Below, in pieces: positions 24,421 to 33,397 of a stretch of 64,000 bases of DNA. The DNA is from Mesobacillus subterraneus (GTDB lineage: Bacteria; Bacillota; Bacilli; Bacillales; Cytobacillaceae). The notes under the pieces were generated by a model. That model did no database searches, was not told the DNA's origin, and saw only the letters and a list, made by a program, of their open reading frames with translations. A program made the position numbers and the translations under genes. Every line of letters begins with the position of its first letter. Position 1 is the stretch's first letter. The DNA lies in NCBI RefSeq assembly GCF_023715485.1, contig NZ_JAMBOF010000005.1, forward strand, positions 243,042-307,041, in the 5' to 3' direction.

Positions 24421-25098
24421 GTGAAAAGATTGGCATACCAAATTATGTTCTACGGGGGTATGGCGGGCGCAGCGGTAGCGCTGGTGATTGCCATCCTTGT
24501 CTATGTAAAACTCAATATTGCTCAGGTGATCACGGACCTGACGGGACGAAATTTCCCGGGGGCGGGCAGGAAGGCGCGGGAAAAATCCAAGGAAAATACC
24601 AACACGAGCACAAAGCCGATTACCAAAGAAATCAATGTCCGCAAGAATGTTGAGAAGGAAGTGGCGGCAGGCGAGTATGTGGAACCTACCGAGAATATGG
24701 CGACCGCCTCAGTCGACCCGACCGCATTGCTCAATCAGAAGGGCTTGGAACAGACTGCGCTCCTGAATCAGGATGGCAAAGTGGAACAGACAGACCTCCT
24801 CCACCGCGAGAGCTTCGAGCCAACCGCATTGTTGGCCACGGGCGCCCAGCAAAAAGCAGGTGGAGCGGCTGCCGCGCTGCTCTCCGCCTCCGGGCGTTCC
24901 GACACGACCCTGTTGGCTGATGCCCCAACCGAAACTACGATTCTATCAGATTGGGAGGAAACGACCGTCCTGACAGCCGACCCAGATGAAACAACGCTGC
25001 TGGACGACATGGACGAAACGACCTTGCTGACTGAGGAGGAACCGCGCTTCAGGAAACAGGTGGATATCATGATTGTCCACTCCAATACCATTATTTAG
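24421..25098 (+). CDS. Membrane protein with nine T-x-(L/I/V)-L motifs, candidate kinase substrate
   Basis: Protein of 225 residues with an N-terminal membrane helix (about 6-30), a basic juxtamembrane region (GRKAREKSK) that puts the tail in the cytoplasm, and a tail from about 90 with repeated motifs: TALLNQ twice, TDLLHR, TALLAT, TTLLAD, TTILSD, TTVLTA, TTLLDD and TTLLTE, many preceded by acidic residues. ETTxL-like sites resemble the phosphothreonine motifs read by FHA domains in actinobacterial GarA/OdhI. GTG start behind AGGAAGG. No family known to me. Encoded 18 bp after the kinase, so it is probably phosphorylated by it; that is inference. Confidence 0.7.
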   Translation: MKRLAYQIMFYGGMAGAAVALVIAILVYVKLNIAQVITDLTGRNFPGAGRKAREKSKENTNTSTKPITKEINVRKNVEKEVAAGEYVEPTENMATASVDPTALLNQKGLEQTALLNQDGKVEQTDLLHRESFEPTALLATGAQQKAGGAAAALLSASGRSDTTLLADAPTETTILSDWEETTVLTADPDETTLLDDMDETTLLTEEEPRFRKQVDIMIVHSNTII

Positions 25099-25191
25099 CC
25101 TCTATCGTAAATTTTGCTGCAACTGGCTATTTGGCTTAATCGAAAAGCAACAATCTGTACGAAAACATCACTAATAAAAAGGAGAGCAAAA

Positions 25192-28100
25192 ATGATTGAA
25201 TCGAGACGCAAGAAAAAAACGAGTATGAAGTGGGCCATCGCCATTCCAGTCGTCCTTGTATTGATTTCATCCATTCTGGTGTTCAACGGACGGGTGCTGT
25301 CAAACCTTTGGGGCGTCAGCAGGAATATCGAGTTCAATGGCCAGGCGTGGGATATGCTTTCGGGGTCATTCAATAAAGATTGGAAGACTAATAGCGATGT
25401 CATCACTTTTACAGTCGATCTTACCGATGATTTTGAGAACGCGGCGCTGACTCCTCCGGCGGTAAGGCCATTCAACGTGATCGCTGCCCATGAGCGGAAC
25501 CAGGTTGGCGGTGTTACATACCAGGAAGTGGGTGGCGACCAATTTGCCGGCAAATATACTGTAAACGTCCCTTTCAATGAAGACGGCCGTTTAGACCTCA
25601 CAGTCGAAATGCTCGAAAACGATGCATGGAGCATAAAGGCAAGCACGCATGCCTTCAGTATCACAAGGGACGCGACTGCCCCCGAAGTCAATCTGACTGG
25701 AATCACGGACGGAGCATTGTCAACTTTAGGCGTCACGGTCGATGTTGAAGTAATCGAAAAGCATTTCGCCAGCAATACGGTAACTGTCACCGCAACCAGG
25801 AACGGCAAGAGTTATACCAGTTTGCCAGCCTGGAAAAATACAGCCGAAACTTCGAAAAATCCATATTCCTTCACCCAGGAAGGTGAATACACGCTAACGG
25901 TAAATGCTAAGGATGAGGTCGGCAACTCAAGCCCTGAAAAAACAATAGCATTTTCCATCAGGACAAAAGGTCCGGTTTTAAGCATTTCCGGCAATGGAAC
26001 AGAGCTTTCCAGGGCAGGAGTGACCAACTCGAAAGAGCTTGACCTTAAAGTAACAAGCGGAATTTCACTTGGAACCGCGACGGTAACGATTTTTAAAGAC
26101 GGAAAACAAGTGGAAACGCAGGACATGACGGTTTCAGGCTGGGAAGCGAGCCTGAAATATCCGGTCAGCGGAGACGGAGAATATGAATTCCGCGTATGGG
26201 CGAAGGAAAGCCATAAAAATGGCCAGGAATACAACCTTGAACCATTCCAATTTACTGCAGACCAGACGCCGCCGAAATTAGCAGTCAATGGCGTTGCTGA
26301 AGGTGAAACGTACGAATCGGATCAGGAAGTTAAGGTAACAGTGGAAGATCTACACTACGGTACAGCAGAATTTAATGTAACGAAGACAGACATCACTGGC
26401 AAAACAACGCCAGTATCTGTGGCGGTAAAAGACGGCCAGGCAAAATATACAACCGCAGGAGAAGGCCAATATACAGTAATATTGGCAGCTGAGGACAATG
26501 CCGGCAATAAGGCAGAACCCCAGACAGTCACTTTTAAAATCGATAAAGAGAAACCGGTCCTTTCTATTTCAGAGGATGTAAACGGGAAGCACTTTAAAGA
26601 AGACAAGGAACTGACAATTGCAGTTGAAGACATTACATTAGACCTTGCCAAGACAGTTCTTGAGGTGAAAAAAGGGGCAGAGACTTACAATATCGGCACT
26701 CTATTGCTTAATCTGTTCAAAGCAGAGGTAAGGCACAATTTTACCGAAGAGGGAACATATGAAATCAACTTAAGTTCAAAGGATGGCAAAAATCGTTCAA
26801 ATACAATTGAGCCTGTCATTTTTACAATTGATAAAACTCCACCTGTGATCAAGGGTGAAGTAGTGGAGAAAGAAAATGAATCTAAGAAGGTAAAAGATGT
26901 AATTGTGGCAATTAGCGACAAGAATATCGATTGGAAGAATACAAGTTTAACAGTAACAAAAAATGGAATAAAACTCGCCGGTATCACTGGTGAGGAAGTT
27001 TCGAAAACGCATTCTTTCCAGGATGACGGAAATTATAAGATCGAACTGGAAGCTGCAGATAAAGCGGGCAACAAAACCATCCATGATCCGATCAATTTCA
27101 CGATCGATAATACACAGCCTGAATTGAAGATTGATGGAGTGACAGATGGAGAGTATTATCAAAAGCTAGAAAATCTTGAGCTATCAATTGAGGATTTAAC
27201 GTTCTTGCTGAACAAAACGACGATAGAAGTGCTGAAGGACGGCCAGCCATACGATCTTGGAGAAGGCAAATGGGATGAAATAATGTCCAACGGCGGACTG
27301 AAAAAGGCGTTCCGAAAGCTGAGTTTCTATGAAGATGGAAATTATGAAATCAGCTTGAAAACAACAGACTTGTTCGGGAATGAAAATAAGCTAGGTCCTG
27401 TCAAATTTACGATTGATAATTCAGCACCTGTACTGGAAATCAAAAACATATCCAATGGCCAGGAAGTGAAAGAGGCTCTCGAGGTGACGGCTACCCTGGT
27501 GGATAAAAATGTTGACTGGGCTAATACCTACTTGAATGTCACTAGAAACGGCCATGAATATCTCAAGGAAAATGGAGAAAAAGTGTTTGAACCGAAAGAT
27601 TTCACTGAAGACGGCATTTATACAATCGAAATGGAAGCGACTGATAAAGCCGGAAATAGAAGCGTCCTCGGGCCTATCACTTTTACAGTCGATAATACAA
27701 AACCAGAATTGAAGATTTCTGGAGTAGAGGATGGAGAGCATTATCAAAAGCTGGAAAACCTTGAATTATCGATAGAAGATCTCACATTCCTGCTGAACAA
27801 GACAGCGATCGAGGTGCTCAAGGATGGCAAACCTTTCGAAGTAGGCGAAGGCAAATGGGATGAGTCACCATTAAAAGGTGGATATAAAAAGGCGATTCGC
27901 AAGCTGAGCTTTACTGAGGATGGAGATTATGAAATCAGCCTGATAAACTCAGACCGGGTTGGCAACGAAAATAAGATTGGCCCTGTAAAATTCACCATCG
28001 ACAGCATAAACCCTCTTATTGACATTAGCGGAATTGACGAGGGTGCATTTGTACAAAAAGGTAAATCTGTCACGATTAAAGTGAAGGAACACAATTTTGA

Positions 28101-30618
28101 ACAAAATGATGTAAAAATTTCTGTTTCAAGAAAGGAAGAACTCGAGGGGCCGAAAAAGCAGTATAACATTGGTGTATGGAAAAATACTGCTGAGGAATCA
28201 ATATTAAGCTATACCTTCGATGAGGATGGGGATTACGAAATTCTTGTTGAAGCTAAAGATAAAGCAGCAAACAACGGAGCAGCAAAGAAGCTTACTTTTA
28301 CCGTGGATAATAAAAAACCGGTGATTAAAATTTCCGGTCCATTGGAAGATGCTTATTACAATAAGGGCACTAACGTAAAAATCGCGGTAGAAGAACGAAA
28401 CTTCAAGAACAACAACGTAAATATTGCCGTCACCCGAATGATTGAAGTGGATGGAAAAAAGGTCAGCTTCCCGATTGGCGAATGGAAGAATGTTGATCAG
28501 GTATCAGACTTGAGCCATGAATTTGATCAAGACGGCGAATACGAAATTACCGTAAATGCAAAGGATGCAGCAGGCAATCAAGGCGACACAGAAACGATCC
28601 ATTTTACCGTGGATAAAATCGATCCTGAACTGAGCATAACTGGTGTCGAGGATAACAACAATTACCGCACAGACAAACCGGTCACCGTAAAAATTACTGA
28701 CCGCAACATCGACCTTTCAAGAACCGAATTGAAGGTAGAGAAAAACGGCAAGGTATATAGCATTGGCGAACCGGCGCTAACAAGCAAGACAGCTGCTGGC
28801 AAGAGCTTTACATTCTCTGAAGAGGGCAGCTTCAAAATCGATCTGAACACGGTCGATAAGGCAGGGAACAAGAAAGTACATGACACCATTGCGTTCATCA
28901 TTGATAAAACAAATCCAGTGGTGAAAATCGACGGAGTGGAAAACAATTCATTCAACCCTGCTGCTAAAAGTGTCATCATCTCCGTTGACGAACTGAATTT
29001 CACAACAAACAATGTTGACATCTCAGCGACAAAAGACGGAGCCGACTTCAACATTGGCAAGTGGAATAATGGCAGCAAGCTTTCTAAGCTTGGATATAAT
29101 TTCAACAAGGATGGCTTATATACCATTCTTGCAACCGCAAAGGATAAGGCCGGAAACGGTCCGATCTCGCAAAAGATGACATTCACAGTCGACAAAGTAA
29201 AGCCTGCGATTGAGATTAAAGGTGTCGAGAATAACGCCTACTACAAAGTAGATAAGCCTGTAAGCATTGCCATCAGGGACGTGAACCTTGATATCAACAG
29301 GGTTAGTGTAACAAGGAGCGGTGCTGCGTATGGTATTGGCGGCTTCTCTGTTAAAAATGGCGTGGCGTCCTTAAGCCATAATTTCAGCAAGGAAGGCGAC
29401 TATTCAATTCTGGTTGAAGCAATCGACAAGGCAGGTAACAGCTTTAGCTCGACGATGAAATTCACGATTGATAAGACAAAGCCGGTCATCACGCCGAAAT
29501 TCAAAGGCCAGAACCGTGTGATTAAAAATGGTGAATACATTAATGAGGTATTCACACCGGAGTTTGCTTTGGATGAACGAGAGGACATGATCGTTTCGGC
29601 GACATTGAACAATGGAGGGAACCTGGGAAATAACATCCCTGTAGCAGCAAGGGAAATGTCGTACACCTACAAAGTACTGGCACGTGATAAAGCGGGAAAT
29701 GAATCTACTCTTGAAATCAGCTTCACGCTTGATACAACCAAGCCGCTGCTGAACATTTCCGGAGTGCTTGATGGCTTTTTCAATAAGGACATCGCGCCAA
29801 AAGTAACTTACTCGGATGTCCACCTTGATCGCAGCAAAACATCGGTAACACTTAACGGAAAGCCATTTAAAAACGGCACAAAGCTTGAATACGAACAGGA
29901 TTATATTTTAAAAGCTGTCGTAACCGACCTGGCGAAAAACGTTTCAACAAGGACAATCGTGTTTACGATCGATAAAACGTCCCCTGTCATCAAGTTCAAG
30001 GAGCCAATCTCGAATCAGTACTTCAACACCGACCTGCTGCCCCAGCTGCTGATCGAGGACATGAGCGCCTACGACATCATCGCGATGATGCTTGACGGAA
30101 AGCCATATGAAGCCGGCGATCCGATCAAGGAAGAAGGAAAGCACGTCATGTTCTTCGAGGTAAAAGATAAGGCAGGCAACATCCAGCAGCTCAGCGTCGA
30201 ATTCATCATCGATAAGACTGCGCCAAAAGTCATTTTCGAAGGGGTAAAAGAAAAGGAGAAATACTACGATCCAGTCGAAATCTCCATCCGACTCGACAAC
30301 CCGAACGACGACCTGAAATCAGTGCTGATCAATGGAGAGTTGTTCGAAGGGGATGTCATCGAAGAAAATGGCATCCAAGTCATCAAGACAACGCTGGCAG
30401 AAATCAAGTCTTACAAAATCGAAGTAACAGCCATTGACGATGCCGGCAACGAAAAAGTAGCAGTCCTCCCATTCGAAATCGTCAAAAAGGGAGCGCTCGT
30501 AAAGTTCTATGAAAACAAGCCGCTGTTGGGCGGAACACTTGCAGGAGCGTTTGGTCTGCTCGCAGCAGCAGCAACTGTTTTCGTCCGCAGACGTAAGTTG
30601 AAGGTTGAAGAAGAATAG
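25192..30618 (+). CDS. Giant Ig-like repeat surface protein with membrane helices at both ends
   Basis: Protein of 1808 residues. A short basic N-terminus and membrane helix (about 14-33) are followed by about 17 tandem Ig-like modules of 85-105 residues. Module borders are marked by F(T/K)(I/V)D.T.P.L.I.GV and modules end in F.EDG.Y.I.L.A.DKAGN. Two modules, near 27130-27410 and 27710-27990, are near duplicates (YYQKLENLELSIEDLTFLLN in both). The C-terminus has a second helix (GGTLAGAFGLLAAAATVFV) and RRRKLKVEEE; there is no LPxTG sortase signal. ATG 25192 follows AAGGAG. It ends the type VII locus and may span wall and membrane, as EsaA/YueB does, but there is no sequence likeness to EsaA that I can see. 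Confidence 0.82.
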   Translation: MIESRRKKKTSMKWAIAIPVVLVLISSILVFNGRVLSNLWGVSRNIEFNGQAWDMLSGSFNKDWKTNSDVITFTVDLTDDFENAALTPPAVRPFNVIAAHERNQVGGVTYQEVGGDQFAGKYTVNVPFNEDGRLDLTVEMLENDAWSIKASTHAFSITRDATAPEVNLTGITDGALSTLGVTVDVEVIEKHFASNTVTVTATRNGKSYTSLPAWKNTAETSKNPYSFTQEGEYTLTVNAKDEVGNSSPEKTIAFSIRTKGPVLSISGNGTELSRAGVTNSKELDLKVTSGISLGTATVTIFKDGKQVETQDMTVSGWEASLKYPVSGDGEYEFRVWAKESHKNGQEYNLEPFQFTADQTPPKLAVNGVAEGETYESDQEVKVTVEDLHYGTAEFNVTKTDITGKTTPVSVAVKDGQAKYTTAGEGQYTVILAAEDNAGNKAEPQTVTFKIDKEKPVLSISEDVNGKHFKEDKELTIAVEDITLDLAKTVLEVKKGAETYNIGTLLLNLFKAEVRHNFTEEGTYEINLSSKDGKNRSNTIEPVIFTIDKTPPVIKGEVVEKENESKKVKDVIVAISDKNIDWKNTSLTVTKNGIKLAGITGEEVSKTHSFQDDGNYKIELEAADKAGNKTIHDPINFTIDNTQPELKIDGVTDGEYYQKLENLELSIEDLTFLLNKTTIEVLKDGQPYDLGEGKWDEIMSNGGLKKAFRKLSFYEDGNYEISLKTTDLFGNENKLGPVKFTIDNSAPVLEIKNISNGQEVKEALEVTATLVDKNVDWANTYLNVTRNGHEYLKENGEKVFEPKDFTEDGIYTIEMEATDKAGNRSVLGPITFTVDNTKPELKISGVEDGEHYQKLENLELSIEDLTFLLNKTAIEVLKDGKPFEVGEGKWDESPLKGGYKKAIRKLSFTEDGDYEISLINSDRVGNENKIGPVKFTIDSINPLIDISGIDEGAFVQKGKSVTIKVKEHNFEQNDVKISVSRKEELEGPKKQYNIGVWKNTAEESILSYTFDEDGDYEILVEAKDKAANNGAAKKLTFTVDNKKPVIKISGPLEDAYYNKGTNVKIAVEERNFKNNNVNIAVTRMIEVDGKKVSFPIGEWKNVDQVSDLSHEFDQDGEYEITVNAKDAAGNQGDTETIHFTVDKIDPELSITGVEDNNNYRTDKPVTVKITDRNIDLSRTELKVEKNGKVYSIGEPALTSKTAAGKSFTFSEEGSFKIDLNTVDKAGNKKVHDTIAFIIDKTNPVVKIDGVENNSFNPAAKSVIISVDELNFTTNNVDISATKDGADFNIGKWNNGSKLSKLGYNFNKDGLYTILATAKDKAGNGPISQKMTFTVDKVKPAIEIKGVENNAYYKVDKPVSIAIRDVNLDINRVSVTRSGAAYGIGGFSVKNGVASLSHNFSKEGDYSILVEAIDKAGNSFSSTMKFTIDKTKPVITPKFKGQNRVIKNGEYINEVFTPEFALDEREDMIVSATLNNGGNLGNNIPVAAREMSYTYKVLARDKAGNESTLEISFTLDTTKPLLNISGVLDGFFNKDIAPKVTYSDVHLDRSKTSVTLNGKPFKNGTKLEYEQDYILKAVVTDLAKNVSTRTIVFTIDKTSPVIKFKEPISNQYFNTDLLPQLLIEDMSAYDIIAMMLDGKPYEAGDPIKEEGKHVMFFEVKDKAGNIQQLSVEFIIDKTAPKVIFEGVKEKEKYYDPVEISIRLDNPNDDLKSVLINGELFEGDVIEENGIQVIKTTLAEIKSYKIEVTAIDDAGNEKVAVLPFEIVKKGALVKFYENKPLLGGTLAGAFGLLAAAATVFVRRRKLKVEEE

Positions 30619-30642
30619 GATTAAGGATGAGGTTTTGTTGAT

Positions 30643-30675
30643 GGACCCGGGAAGCCCGGGTCCTATTTTTGTTTG
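30643..30675 (+). terminator. Strong terminator at end of the type VII locus
   Basis: Perfect 9-bp stem GGACCCGGG (30643-30651) with CCCGGGTCC (30655-30663), followed by TATTTTTG. Confidence 0.9.
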
Positions 30676-30695
30676 TTTTTGGGTCTTGAAGCTGT

Positions 30696-30820
30696 TGCAT
30701 TGCCCAAAATGTAGTGGGAAGAGGGAAAATGGTAGAGCAGGCGTGCTGCATTCCCCGAAATGAAGTAGAGTCAGGCAAAAAGGTAAACGCATAGCAGTTG
30801 CCTTATCCGAAACGAAAAAA
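30696..30820. repeat. Degenerate 51-52 bp tandem repeat
   Basis: Two and a half diverged copies starting at 30696, 30747 and 30799, each with TGC(A/C)TT..CC.AAA(T/C)G. It lies between the giant surface gene and the small leftward membrane gene. Confidence 0.45.
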
Positions 30821-30852
30821 GAAGAAGAGTCACTGGTCACTCTCCTTCTTTA
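30821..30852 (-). terminator. Terminator of the small leftward membrane gene
   Basis: Imperfect stem GAGAGTGAC/GTGACTCTTC around the stop codon, followed on the minus strand by six T. Confidence 0.6.
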
Positions 30853-31026
30853 ATCTCCACTGTCTCCGTCACCGGAATCGTTGCCTTTATCTCCAATGCT
30901 GTCAGGTGCTGATGATGGGTCGCTGATATCTGGTCCATCGCTTCTGTGGGCAGAGCCGCGGGCATTTTTGATAATCATATATGCAGCGAAGAGGATAATT
31001 ACTGCTACAACAATTAAGAATTCCAT
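30850..31026 (-). CDS. Small membrane protein with acidic Asp/Ser/Gly tail
   Basis: Protein of 58 residues: an N-terminal membrane helix (EFLIVVAVIILFAAYMIIK) followed by KNARGS and a hydrophilic tail rich in Asp, Ser and Gly. Family not recognised. ATG 31026 follows GGAGGTAAGAAA; the frame from 31044 only adds the ribosome-site codons. It is convergent with the giant surface protein and divergent from mbl. Confidence 0.7.
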   Translation of the reverse strand: MEFLIVVAVIILFAAYMIIKNARGSAHRSDGPDISDPSSAPDSIGDKGNDSGDGDSGD

Positions 31027-31155
31027 TTTCTTACCTCCGAACAAATTTCTCTATATTTCCAATTTTACAGGAAAGTTTCACGGATTTCAGTGTATTAGAC
31101 AAAGTTCAACAAATTGTTTCAATTTTTTCATCATACAGTTACTTATTTCCTATTA

Positions 31156-31185
31156 TTGTGATAAAATAAACAATTAGGGTAGAAT
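31156..31185 (+). promoter_or_regulatory. Candidate sigma-A promoter of mbl
   Basis: TTGTGA (31156-31161), 18-bp spacer, TAGAAT (31180-31185), about 140 bp ahead of the mbl start. The long leader and the good -10 box support it; no experimental basis. Confidence 0.4.
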
Positions 31186-31325
31186 ATGGTTCGCAGATTG
31201 CGGCAGCGTCTGTGCATTCTCGGACAACGTGATCTAGTTACATAGATAAGTCAATGAATCATCGGAGAAAACGAGGCTTAATCAGCCGCGACCAGCCCAG
31301 CCATTTATCAAGGAGGAAAATCAGA

Positions 31326-32330
31326 ATGTTTGCTAGGGATATCGGGATTGACCTTGGTACTGCCAATGTGTTAATTCATGTAAAAGGCCGAGGAATTGTA
31401 TTGAATGAACCGTCTGTAGTGGCGATTGATAAGAACACGAATAAGGTTTTGGCTGTCGGGGAAGAGGCGCGCAAAATGGTTGGGCGTACACCTGGCAATA
31501 TCGTAGCGATTCGTCCTTTGAAGGATGGAGTCATCGCGGATTTCGATGTAACGGAATCCATGCTGAAGCATTTTATCAATAAATTGAACGTAAAAGGATT
31601 CTTGTCCAAGCCGCGCATCTTGATTTGCTGCCCAACGAATATCACAAGCGTTGAGCAAAAGGCAATCAAGGAAGCTGCTGAAAAAAGCGGCGGCAAGAAA
31701 ATTTATCTTGAAGAAGAGCCTAAGGTTGCGGCAATTGGCGCAGGCATGGACATTTTCCAGCCAAGCGGGAATATGGTCGTCGACATCGGAGGCGGAACAA
31801 CGGATGTTGCTGTTCTTTCAATGGGAGATATCGTCACTTCTTCTTCGATAAAAATGGCTGGCGACAAGTTTGACGCAGAAATTTTAAGTTATATCAAACG
31901 TGAATATAAGCTGTTGATCGGTGAGCGTACAGCTGAAAATATCAAAATCCAGATTGGTACAGTGTTCCCTGGCGGACGCAGCGAGGAAATGGAAATCCGC
32001 GGACGCGACATGGTTTCCGGCCTTCCAAGGACAATTACTGTTCGTTCGGAAGAAGTTGAAAAAGCACTTAGGGAGTCAGTTGCCGTAATAGTACAGGCTG
32101 CAAAAACTGTACTGGAGAAGACTCCGCCTGAATTATCCGCAGATATCATTGACCGCGGCGTCATTTTAACAGGTGGCGGCGCATTGCTTCACGGCATTGA
32201 CCAGCTGCTGATGGAAGAATTGAAGGTACCTGTTTTAATTGCAGACAACCCAATGGATTGTGTTGCGATTGGAACTGGCATCATGCTTGATAATATCGAC
32301 CGCATAGCCGGTCGCCGCAGAATAGTTTAA
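31326..32330 (+). CDS. mbl: Mbl, MreB-like actin homologue
   Basis: Cytoskeletal ATPase of 334 residues that forms short membrane-bound filaments and guides peptidoglycan synthesis along the side wall. The first residues MFARDIGIDLGTANVLIHVKG match Mbl, and GRTPGNIVAIRPLKDGVIAD, VVDIGGGTTDVAVLS (phosphate 2 motif) and ILTGGGALLHGID (adenosine motif) are the actin-family ATP-binding elements. ATG 31326 follows AAGGAGG; the frame upstream to 31254 is not supported. In B. subtilis mbl follows spoIIID directly; here 20.6 kb separates them. Confidence 0.97.
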   Translation: MFARDIGIDLGTANVLIHVKGRGIVLNEPSVVAIDKNTNKVLAVGEEARKMVGRTPGNIVAIRPLKDGVIADFDVTESMLKHFINKLNVKGFLSKPRILICCPTNITSVEQKAIKEAAEKSGGKKIYLEEEPKVAAIGAGMDIFQPSGNMVVDIGGGTTDVAVLSMGDIVTSSSIKMAGDKFDAEILSYIKREYKLLIGERTAENIKIQIGTVFPGGRSEEMEIRGRDMVSGLPRTITVRSEEVEKALRESVAVIVQAAKTVLEKTPPELSADIIDRGVILTGGGALLHGIDQLLMEELKVPVLIADNPMDCVAIGTGIMLDNIDRIAGRRRIV

Positions 32331-32332
32331 AC

Positions 32333-32388
32333 AAAAAATCTGGATTTTCTAAGGTTAAATGGCCTCGGAATTCCAGATTTTTTTGCTT
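32333..32388 (+). terminator. Terminator after mbl
   Basis: Stem AAAAAATCTGGA (32333-32344) with TCCAGATTTTTT (32372-32383), with further T residues; usable in both directions. Confidence 0.75.
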
Positions 32389-32531
32389 TTTACCCAACTT
32401 TTCTGGAATAAAACCCAAAATCCTACATTTTCCTGCAAATTTTTAATGTTTCTTGCCGATATATTTCTTATAATAGAAAGTAGTGAGAAAATTTCCTATT
32501 CCATAGGTGTTTTCCAATCGAGGTGGGAATC

Positions 32532-33350
32532 ATGTTCAAAGGCTTTTACACAGTAGCGTCCGGAATGTTTGCGCAGCAGCGCAAGACGGAGATGCTGACA
32601 AATAATATGTCCAATGCCAATACACCTGGTTTCAAAGCTGATTTGGCCGCGTTGAGAGCCTTCCCAGATATGGAACTCCAGCGCTTTGACAAGGCAGAGA
32701 TTCCGACAGAGCATGGGTTGGATCTGCCGTTCAGCAAAAAAATCGGTACAATCAATACTGGTGTATACATGCAGGAGGCTGTACCGAATTTCATCCAGGG
32801 TGATCTGCGCGACACTGGGAGGAATACGGATGTGGCACTGCTTGATGTAAATATGCCCAACAATGGCTCGGTCTTTTTTACGGTCAGTGAGGATGGCGGT
32901 CCTGTCCGCTATACTCGCAATGGGAACTTCACCCTTGACGGGGAGGGCTTTTTGACGACTGGAAGCGGGTACTATGTGCTTGACGCAGAGGGACAAAAAA
33001 TCCAGCTATCCAGCGACCGTTTTACCATTGGTGAAAATGGCGTCCTCACAGGCGAGAACGGTGAGAGTGCAGTTCTTGGAATTGGCTTTTCGGATAATCC
33101 AAACCGAATGACCAAGCTGGGAGACGGATTGTTCCAGTCTGAAAACAACGCCGCGCTTCCGAACGCTTTTAACCAACAAGGGGTGCAATTCAAGCTGCAG
33201 CAAGGATTCCTCGAACAATCGAACGTCGACATCAGTAAAACAATGACCGATATGATGACAGCCTACCGTGCATTTGAAGCGAACCAGAAGATCCTTCAGG
33301 CTTACGATCGCAGTATGGAGAAGGCAGCGAATGAGATTGGCAGGCTTTAA
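32532..33350 (+). CDS. flhO: Flagellar hook-basal body protein FlhO
   Basis: Protein of 272 residues of the FlgF/FlgG rod family, exported by the flagellar type III apparatus and placed in the distal rod. The N-terminal rod motif is intact (TVASGMFAQQRKTEMLTNNMSNANTPGFKAD), as are the central PVRYTRNGNF segment and the C-terminal helix (QSNVDISKTMTDMMTAYRAF). ATG 32532 has GAGGTGGG upstream; GTG 32523 lies within that site. With flhP it forms the pair that follows mbl in B. subtilis. Confidence 0.94.
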   Translation: MFKGFYTVASGMFAQQRKTEMLTNNMSNANTPGFKADLAALRAFPDMELQRFDKAEIPTEHGLDLPFSKKIGTINTGVYMQEAVPNFIQGDLRDTGRNTDVALLDVNMPNNGSVFFTVSEDGGPVRYTRNGNFTLDGEGFLTTGSGYYVLDAEGQKIQLSSDRFTIGENGVLTGENGESAVLGIGFSDNPNRMTKLGDGLFQSENNAALPNAFNQQGVQFKLQQGFLEQSNVDISKTMTDMMTAYRAFEANQKILQAYDRSMEKAANEIGRL

Positions 33351-33397
33351 GTAAGGCCTTAGGTAAAAAAATAAAAGCATCCGTATGGGGTATGTAT

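Noticed and set aside
25095..25808. Long minus-strand frames across the giant Ig-like gene and across essC
   Set aside because: They are antisense shadows of biased codon use in real genes and have no ribosome sites or family patterns.
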